Shown here: positions 56,296-64,000 of the stretch, in pieces | Layout of the letters: each line of letters begins with the position of its first letter | How positions within the stretch are numbered: the first letter of the stretch is position 1 | Origin: Pegea sp. RAD2-039 | Lineage: Eukaryota; Chordata; Thaliacea; Salpida; Salpidae | NCBI GenBank assembly: GCA_034620365.1 | Contig: JAQGEQ010000165.1 | Coordinates: 239,186 to 303,185, forward strand | Direction: 5' to 3' | Length of the DNA stretch: 64,000 bases | The notes under the pieces: generated by a model | The model's input: the letters and a program-made list of their open reading frames with translations, nothing else | Told to the model about the DNA's origin: nothing | Databases searched by the model: none | Position numbers and translations under genes: made by a program

Positions 56296-59200
56296 ATGAT
56301 TAATCTATCTACTGACGTAGAACATTTTTTGCCCAAAACGAAAGACAAATTTAAAAAGGTAATTTTTTGATGGTTGATTGTTTATAAACTATTCGAAAAA
56401 TAGTCATAACTTTAAAATTAATAGGAAAACGCAGCTATAATCGGACAACTACATTCATATCCTCATGTGAAAATTTCATATGATAAAACTATTCTTCATA
56501 ATTGTATGGAGTATTATAAGGTTAGTAAAAGGTTCTCTAAATAGTAAAAACAATTTTATTCTCAATTATCATTATTTTTAGAATCACATGAATAGTAAAT
56601 GGAGTGATAAAGAGCACAGCATTTTTATTAAACATTTTCAAAGACATAAAAAGCAGTTTGACCGTATTGCTGAGAAAATCAAAGAAAAGGTCTGTTTCTA
56701 ATGCTTTTTCTCAAAGTAGATTTCCAGTAATAATGAAATAAAGGTTAATCGTTTAATATAACTCAACAAATATTCTATATTGTTGAAATAAAAAAAAACT
56801 TGATCTACATATAACTTCTATTCTTTAAGTCTTCTTTGGGTTAGGTTGGTGTTTTTCTTTCTTCAGTTACTATTTGTTATTCGTTTCTAACAAAACATTT
56901 TGCATAGAAATGTAAAATCGAAATTTGGAAAAAAAATTTTTTTGATAATTGTAAGTAACTTGAAAATAAATAGATAGAAATTGATCAATAAAAAAAAGTC
57001 ATCTTAAAAAGGCTCAAAAATTTTCTTTCAAAAATCTGTTCGAAAGAAATGCAAGATAATTTTTTCTATTTGTTTTTTTAGTTTTATGGCGACTGTGTTC
57101 TTCATTATTATTTAACAAAATCGGCAGAAAATACTTCTAAAAAGGCAGTGCGAAGGTCACAGGTATTAGAAAATTAGTATTTTAAATTTACAATTAGTTA
57201 GTTGTAGTTGCTAATTATTCCTAATTGTCTGTTTCCTGTTTTGAATAAAAGTTGCTCAAATTTGTTTGTGACTCTGTTAATATTAAAAAAGAGGTTTTCA
57301 TCATTTCTAGAATTTAATCAAGTCTTTTGTATAAACAGAAAAAAAACGGAGTATCGAGAATGACTTCATTTGAAGAGTAAGATTTTTACTTTTTCATCTT
57401 TCAAACTTGTAGCAACTATTTCAAAATTTATGTTTTTATTATTTATTTTCTTTAGGAGGGTTTTGTAATGACAGCTCCGTTTGCTTATTCATTTTAATGG
57501 TCCAATTGAAGTTATTTTTTTATTATTCAATTTTTTACAGTTTTTTCATATTCTTATTATCTTATTATTGTTTCTATCATATTTTATTTAGTTTATTAAT
57601 TAAATAGTTGAACAAGTTTTATAAACCGAAAGTTTTATTCAAATTTGAATAATTTGTGGTGAACAGAAACGTTAAGCAACTTTTTTTTATTTTTAAGGTT
57701 GAACTGTGGTAGCAGCCGGATACTGAATAGCATCATGAACTTAAAAAAAATAACTACAAGTGAGAAACTATCTATTTGCTACTTTAAGATTAGATATGAG
57801 TTCTTATAATATCTTTTTATAAAGCTTATCATAATCTATTGTATCCCTTTTTTTATTTTTTGAGTGTTCATATAAAACTTTTCTCAAAACTAAGAAGGAA
57901 CAAAATTTAATTTCAGGAGCAAAATTAGAATTCAACAATTGTGAAAACGAAGGTAATGACGCATATCAAAAACTATCAAAGTAACATAAAATAGCTAAAC
58001 AAATTTTACTACTTAGAAAATGAAAATAATCGCCATCTTGTAAACATAGAACCCTCAAAAAAACTGACCAAGTCTTCTAATAAGGTGAGTCAGGTTACAT
58101 ATAAGTGATATATGATGTCAGTTTGATCCTAATTGTGTGTTACTTGTCATAACAGTTATAGTTATCTGATATATATTTTAAAAAGTCTTAAAGACTCTTT
58201 TGGTTTGTTTTTAGACTGTAAAGAGAAAATTAGCCTCAAAAGATTCTTCAGTTTCAGCTAGAAAAAGAAAAACTTTAACAAGTTTCAAAGATAACAACAG
58301 GAAGGTTTGAGTTTTGACATCAGCTTAGTTGCAAGCTCTCATATTTTTTTAACAGCAGAAGGTTTCAAATATTGAAGTCATTGATAAAGAAAACGGCGAA
58401 AAATTAATCCTATCAAGTTAGATATTGTTTATTATGTTAGTTGTGTTAGAAATCACTTTTCTTGATTTATTTTAGGTAATTCTAAGGATTCAATTGAACA
58501 GCAAAATGATCCTACTCTAACAGATCAACAAGCTACTCAATGGAATCTCAGGGTAAGCTATAATTCATAATAATTATTTGTTATATTCAAAGGTCTAACT
58601 CTAATTTTTCAGAGTATTTTGGATAGTCTAATTGATGATATAAGTAAGTATGTTTTTACTTTAGTTTATATTTTTAATAATATTTTTATCCTGTTGTTTT
58701 TAAATTTTTTAAAATGGGTTAATAAAAAATTGACATTGAAATTTTATTTTCATTATTTTTATTTCAAACAGATGGTAATAGTTTAACAATGGTTGGTTTT
58801 GTAGCTGCTCTCACTTTCAATATAACTTTTTTATGATTGTAACTTTTTAACTCTTTTCAAAATCATACATATTCGAGTTTTAACACATTAAAATGCGGAT
58901 AAATGAATTATCACAAATGTTACTTTTTAAATAACAAGCTTGCAGCCGAACAAAGATTTTGAAATGCGTTACATCTAAGACACTAAAAAATCTCTCTTTA
59001 TTTTTTAACATCAAAGAATTATCATTAGGCAACATCTATATCCAACATTTTTGCATGATTCAACTACTGAATTAGTTGTTACTATTCTATCGTTAACTAG
59101 AATCACAAATTTGCATTTTTTGTATATATATATTTCCAACTCTTTTTCCTTATTTATACTTGGTCCTTTATTTCCAATACTTTACAAACATCTTTGGTCA

Positions 59201-60931
59201 ACTTGGTTTGATTGTCGAAGGTTACTCTATCTGATTTATTATCGTCTGATCCGTTTCTTTCTTTATTAGTCTTTTTGCTTGAGTAAAAAAAATTGTGATA
59301 GAACTATATATTCTACAAAATGTTTAAATTTAAACAACAAATTAGATTTCAAAGAATCAAGAACTGGTAATGAAGATTGTGGTGGATGTGAAAGTTGTTT
59401 TAATCAACCAGAGGCTACAAGAAGAAAGTTGGAAAGTAAATCTTTTTAAGTACAACTTCTATACTACAGTTATAATGTTTCTAGTGTTATAAGTAATCAC
59501 ATTCAAGAAAATGTTTATGACCAATAGTAACCCATTTAAATTTTAGATAATATATCATAATCATATAAGGTATTTATTATATATATCTGCTTTGATCAAT
59601 AATAGCTCTAAAAGCCTTAACATGACCAATACAAGTTGTACTGGAGGTTTTTAATTGATCTTATTGTTACAGAATGTTCTGAAGCTATTCAAGAACAACT
59701 TCAATTGACCGATAAAGCTAACAATCAAAATAAATTGGATGATGATGCTGTTGATAAAGATTCTGTTAAAGATGTTGTTAAATTTGATGATTATGAAAAT
59801 TTTGATGGGAATGTTCTTGACAATGTAGACCTAAATGATGTTAATAATAGCGATTTTGAAAATGGAAATGAAGATCAAATCAAAAATGTTCTTGATAGTT
59901 GTGATGATGAAGATCAAATGAAGAATGTTCTTGGTGATTGTGATAAAGATGACAATGAAGATTCGACGAATAATGAAGAAATGCTTGATAATGAAAATAA
60001 AGAAGATTTTGAAGATGCTCTAAATAAAGAAGATACAAATGATAATGGTGAGAAGATATTTATTTAGTAATAGAAAATTAAATAATTTTAATAACTTTAT
60101 TTAAAAAATCGAAAAATTTAAGTCATCTAATTAGTTATAAAAACAATTTTATGAATAACTACAAGTAACGTTTTCCAGCTAAAAGTCCTCAAAAAGAAAT
60201 AAAGAAATTGAAAACGAATCATGAATTACTCAAAACAAGTAAATTAAACTTTTTCAATTATTCGCATAAAAATATCTTATTAATGTTTCTAGTACTAGAA
60301 TAAAATTAATTTTGTAATAAAAACTTTTTTTGCAGCTGATCTTTATCACTGCGAGTTTTGTGAAGACATTTTTGCTGATAAGAAAGTTTCTGAATTTCAT
60401 CTTAAGAGAAAACATTCAACTGATAAAAAATATCCATGTAATCTCTGTGACTATTCTACTGATCTAAAAGGAAATCTCAAGCAGCACCAATTGACTCACA
60501 GTAAACAGAAAGCATTTGTTTGTCGCTTGTGTGGAAAACGCTTTGGAATAAAAAGTAACCTCAACAAGCATAATGAGTCAGTTCACTTAAAGAAGACGTA
60601 TCAATGTGAGATTTGCGAAAAATCGTTTAGTCATAAAGGTAGCAAACAAAGACACATTCGTACTACTCACGAGAAGCAAAACGCTTTTGTTTGTCACGAA
60701 TGTGGAAAGTCATTTGGGCAATCGTGTAATCTTACAATACATAAGCGAATCCACACAGGCAAGAAGTTGTTTCATTGCAAGTTTTGCTCAAAATCATTTT
60801 TGCAATTACCTAATTTGAAGCAACACGAAATCAGTATCCACACCAGAAATTTCCAATACAACTGCAGCGTTTGTAAAAAAGGATTTATTTGTCCTTCTCG
60901 TTTAAAAAATCATCTGATAACTCACAAATAA
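56296..60931 (+). CDS. NCoR-type SANT domain joined to a C2H2 zinc-finger array
   Basis: Exons joining in phase: 56296-56358, 56425-56520, 56582-56689, 57082-57162, 57339-57376, then about 57698-57760, 57918-57951, 58017-58083, 58216-58303, 58361-58418, 58475-58553, 58612-58644, 59348-59440, 59673-60047, 60180-60239 and 60337-60931. Exons 3-4 encode a SANT domain like the first one of NCoR/SMRT (WSDKEHSIFIKHFQRH, FDRIAEKI, GDCVLHYYLTKSAEN, KKAVRRSQ), which activates HDAC3. The middle is charged, with a CGGCESCFNQPE cysteine cluster recalling half of a CXXC finger and a long Asp/Glu/Asn exon. The last exon encodes about seven C2H2 fingers. SANT plus fingers predicts a DNA-targeted repressor. 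An alternative acceptor near 57455 would end a SANT-only protein of about 132 residues (ERVL-stop), so two genes remain possible. Confidence 0.7.
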
Positions 60932-61420
60932 ATTTATGAAACTTTTGTTTGTTCAACTTTTTGTTTATTTGTTAAAATTGTTTATTTTGTTGTTTTAATA
61001 AAAGTTTAATTCACTTGATTTGTTGTGATGTTAATTTGAATGATTGAAAAGTTTTTAGTTGTAAGAATTGTAATTAATAAAATCGAATGCTTATTAAAAC
61101 AACAGTTTAAAATAGTTAAATTGATTTTTATTGAATCTATTAGTTACTTGCTAAACCTTTTAAGATGTCTACTTCTATCGCAACCTTCTATGTTAACAAG
61201 ATCCTTTTCAATTATCTTTATCATTTTCTCGCTAAAATTGGATCCCCAATTAGAAATAAGTTGGAATTTATGCAAGATCGCCCTCTATTGGCAGCTTAGC
61301 AACAATCGTCGACTTCTTTAATGACGTAAAATCCGGTTTACGTGACGCAAAAAGAAATGAACATTGGTTACAAAGTTTGAAGGAAGGATTAAGATGCATT
61401 AAAGTAGAAGCTTGATGAAG
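60932..61420. other. 3' flank and spacer
   Basis: The first 100 bp match, inverted, the 3' flank of the 52.6-kb C2H2 gene. The rest, including a frame at 61040-61321, shows no supported gene. Confidence 0.5.
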
Positions 61421-61952
61421 AACCGGCTGTGGATTGAGAAGCACATGAGGAGCGCTTTGAACAACGTGACCGCGACGTAGGGCTCCTTCTACGTGCTTCT
61501 GATGACGTAAATGAATGTTGCGACCTTGTAGTGATAGCCAGGGTGCGTTGAAGTGACGGAGGTAGCTCAGTGAATGACTAGTTAGAATTGAACAGAGTTA
61601 GGCGCGTGCCTATGAGGAACCCCGTGAGTCGTACAAACCCAAAGACGCGAGACTTTAATTAATTCCAAGGTTCTATTGTACCCAGATTCAACTACTAATC
61701 TGGCACATCTCCGCCAGATGAGAAACAGGATTCATCTGTTCACCATAAATTACTAGTAATCGTATGATGAGGTCATACGCAGTCTAGTTTTTATTTATTT
61801 TTGTTCGACGTTTTGAATAACGTCGCCGGAAACGAGCTCCTCTGCTCAGCAAACCGGCCGCTTCTCCGATCTTGTAGATGGAGTAAGGGGTCTTGGCTTG
61901 CAGCCTAGGATTATCAGCTGCAATTACCAACTTTCGCCACTAAGAAGCGTTC
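61421..61952 (-). mobile_element. Possible R2-element 5' region or rearranged spacer
   Basis: GC-richer sequence without a recognisable domain. On the minus strand it directly follows the 28S segment at the R2 target position, which is where the 5' end of an R2-type element would begin. The first 35-40 bp are shared with 50280-50323, after which the two copies differ completely. No long ORF. Assignment is by position only. Confidence 0.35.
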
Positions 61953-62077
61953 CCTCAAGAGAGTCATAGTTACTCCCGCCGTTAACCCGCGCTTATTTGA
62001 ATATCTTCACGTTGACATTCAGAGAACTGGGCAGAAATCACATTGCGTCAACACCAGGTGACGACCATCGCAAAGCT
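61953..62077 (-). rRNA. 28S internal segment, second copy
   Basis: Same 125-nt piece of 28S as at 50324-50448, in the same orientation and with the same junctions on both sides. Confidence 0.85.
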
Positions 62078-62576
62078 TCTGGGATTTTATACTTTTCTTG
62101 CTTGTCTCGTTCGGCTTTCTCCAAATCACAACCACCTGCAACAATCGATGGATCTGCTATTAGAATCTTGTTGGTTTCCCTGTTAAACGTCACGATGTCT
62201 CGCTTTACAAAGCTTCCTTTGACGGGATCCATGCCTCCGTTTTGTCGTGGAAGACAAGTTTCTGCAGTTTGTTGATGATTCCAACGACATTATGGTGAAA
62301 TATTTTATGGTTCTTCGATCTTCTTCATACTTAAAGTATGTGGGCCAGACTCTCACGTTTGTCTGGGCATCCTGGGCAGTTCCGCCCCTTAGGTGAAATT
62401 CGACCTCTAGTTGCGCGCTCTAGCGTGTATATTCAGTCTCACGTGCCCGAGAAACTCTCTTCTACTTAACCGAATGAAGCTGGAGTCAGAGATCTATCTG
62501 CTCCGGTAACCCCTGTTGTATGAGTGGTTAGTGGGCCCTATTTCATCGACATACGCGCTTATTTGAATATCTTCAA
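62078..62576 (-). mobile_element. R2-clade retrotransposon C-terminal region, second large copy
   Basis: Nearly identical to 50449-50940. The longest piece of open frame (62038-62232) contains the endonuclease entry motif VKRDIVTFNRETNKILIADPS and runs on into 28S, where the ribosomal sequence supplies the stop codon. The zinc-knuckle part lies in another frame upstream, so the ORF is broken. Confidence 0.82.
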
Positions 62577-63172
62577 AAGTTTAAATGATCTACGGAAACA
62601 ACAAAATAAAACCGTCAAGGCTTACTTCTTACTTACTCCTAAACTCTCTACCGCCACTTTGCGGATGATCCGCTGGCTGAGAAATTAATGAGATTTTAAC
62701 AAATACTTGAACGAATACTTGAATTATACCTTTAATTTTCTATATAATTAGTTTTATAGGATTATTTTAAAAAGTTAACCGCAATAAAATAACAAAAACT
62801 TGAAAGATTATTTTATTTTTGTCATATTTTAGATTTTAAATAAATTTTTATATGAGTCATAAATAAAAGTTAATTTTTCGATTGACGAGATGTGCAGTCT
62901 TATCGAAAAATGAAACTTACAAATTATGAATGTAAGTGAATTTTATCAAATGATCGAATTACAGTTACATTAATGGTAGTAATTATTGTTCGAATATCAA
63001 CTTTGTGAGTTTTTGATTAATTTTTATTTTTGCGAGTTCATGTTTCAAATGTTTTATAAAAACAATTTAATGGTAGTCATTATTAAAAGTTTAAAATTGA
63101 GATATCACAGAAGTAAGAAGATTATAATTTTGTGAGAAATTTAAAAGTAATTGGTATTAATATCTAAAAGCT
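62577..63172. repeat. AT-rich arm of the large duplication, copy 2
   Basis: Matches 50941-51545 with only a few substitutions. It stops at TCTAAAAGCTA, where the 36-bp minisatellite begins. Confidence 0.92.
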
Positions 63173-64000
63173 AATTTTGTGGATACTTTACAAGAAAAGG
63201 CATCTTCTGATTTTGTGGATACTTTACAAGAAAAGGCATCTTCTGATTTTGTGGATACTTTACAAGAAAAGGCATCTTCTGATTTTGTGGATACTTTACA
63301 AGAAAAGGCATCTTCTGGTCTTGTGAATACTTTACAAGAAAAGGCATCTTCTGGTGTTGTGGATACTTTACAAGAAAAGGCATCTTCTGGTGTTGTGGAT
63401 ACTTTACAAGAAAAGGCATCTTCTGGTGTTGTGGATACTTTACAAGAAAAGGCATCTTCTGATTTTGTGGATACTTTACAAGAAAAGGCATCTTTCTGGT
63501 CTTGTGGATTTTTTACAAGAAAAGACATCTTCTGATTTTGTGGATACTTTACAAGAAAAGGCATCTTCTGGTGTTGTGGATACTTTACAAGAAAAGGCAT
63601 CTTCTGGTGTTGTGGATACTTTACAAGAAAAGGCATCTTCTGGTCTTGTGGATACTTTACAAGAAAAGGCATCTTCTGATTTTGTGGATACTTTACAAGA
63701 AAAGGCATCTTCTGATTTTGTGGATACTTTACAAGAAAAGGCATCTTCTGGTCTTGTGAATACTTTACAAGAAAAGGCATCTTCTGGTGTTGTGGATACT
63801 TTACAAGAAAAGGCATCTTCTGGTGTTGTGGATACTTTACAAGAAAAGGCATCTTCTGATTTTGTGGATACTTTACAAGAAAAGGCATCTTCTGATTTTG
63901 TGGATACTTTACAAGAAAAGGCATCTTCTGGTCTTGTGAATACTTTACAAGAAAAGGCATCTTCTGGTCTTGTGGATACTTTACAAGAAAAGGCATCTTC
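63173..64000. repeat. 36-bp minisatellite, about 23 copies, reaching the window edge
   Basis: Tandem 36-bp unit containing GATACTTTACAAGAAAAGGC. Unit variants (GATTTTGTG, GGTGTTGTG, GGTCTTGTG) recur in a five-unit, 180-bp pattern: 63661-63780 repeats at 63841-63960. The length is a multiple of three without stops, so several frames are open on both strands (DTLQEKASSDFV on plus, MPFLVKYPQNQK on minus). One copy near 63490-63530 is diverged and carries an inserted base that shifts every frame, which argues against a conserved coding role within this window. The array continues beyond the window. Confidence 0.9.

Noticed and set aside
57339..57470. SANT-only gene ending at 57469
   Set aside because: Possible through an alternative acceptor. 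I prefer the longer model because a long series of downstream exons joins in phase, but I keep the alternative noted in the feature.
63157..63996. Minus-strand frame of 279 residues in the 36-bp array
   Set aside because: It changes character after the copy with an inserted base and has no non-repeat domain. It is a by-product of a repeat whose length is a multiple of three.
63173..64000. CRISPR-like array
   Set aside because: Units are directly contiguous with no unique spacers, and the genome is animal. It is a minisatellite.

Overview
This window is nuclear DNA of an animal. It is very AT-rich between genes, and nearly all genes are split by canonical GT-AG introns, many of only 33-60 nt. 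I could follow reading phase across these introns in several genes. The protein set is metazoan: GABARAP, EBAG9, PLPP6, a Kelch-BTB protein, an SLC7 light chain, gamma-synergin, LYAR, a C-type lectin, METTL13, LRWD1, an NCoR-type SANT protein and C2H2 factors. Compact introns in an AT-rich genome would suit a glass sponge, a rotifer or a similar compact invertebrate. I cannot settle the species from sequence alone.

Layout. 1-8.9 kb: GABARAP (+), a GC-richer structured island, EBAG9 (+) and PLPP6 (-). 8.9-17.5 kb: Kelch-BTB gene (-), SLC7 transporter (-) and a small single-pass membrane protein (-). 18.2-22.9 kb: gamma-synergin (-), whose middle is expanded by 15-bp and 30-bp in-frame minisatellites. 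23.6-31.6 kb: decayed LINE tail, C2H2-FN3 protein (+), LYAR (+) and a type I membrane C-type lectin (-). 33.5-41 kb: METTL13 (-), an ER JmjC/EF-hand protein ending in KDEL (-), and an LRWD1 WD40 protein without its LRR half (-). 42-44 kb: C2H2 gene (+).

44.6-51.5 kb is an accessory region: broken, rearranged antisense rDNA (18S, 28S, ITS2, 5.8S) joined to pieces of an R2-clade retrotransposon, plus a Ty3/gypsy fragment, a PAK kinase pseudogene and a small homeobox gene. 52.5-55.1 kb: a C2H2 gene and its frameshifted pseudogene (both -). 56.3-60.9 kb: a gene of about 15 exons (+) whose phases join an NCoR-type SANT domain to a C2H2 array closely related to the 52.5-kb gene. 61.4-63.2 kb repeats the R2/28S chimera, and it runs straight into a 36-bp minisatellite that reaches the window end.

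Most genes are unrelated housekeeping or regulatory loci, not a pathway. The most notable candidates are the SANT-C2H2 fusion, the KDEL-tagged JmjC/EF-hand protein, the C2H2-FN3 protein, and the R2/28S chimera with its 125-nt 28S segment.
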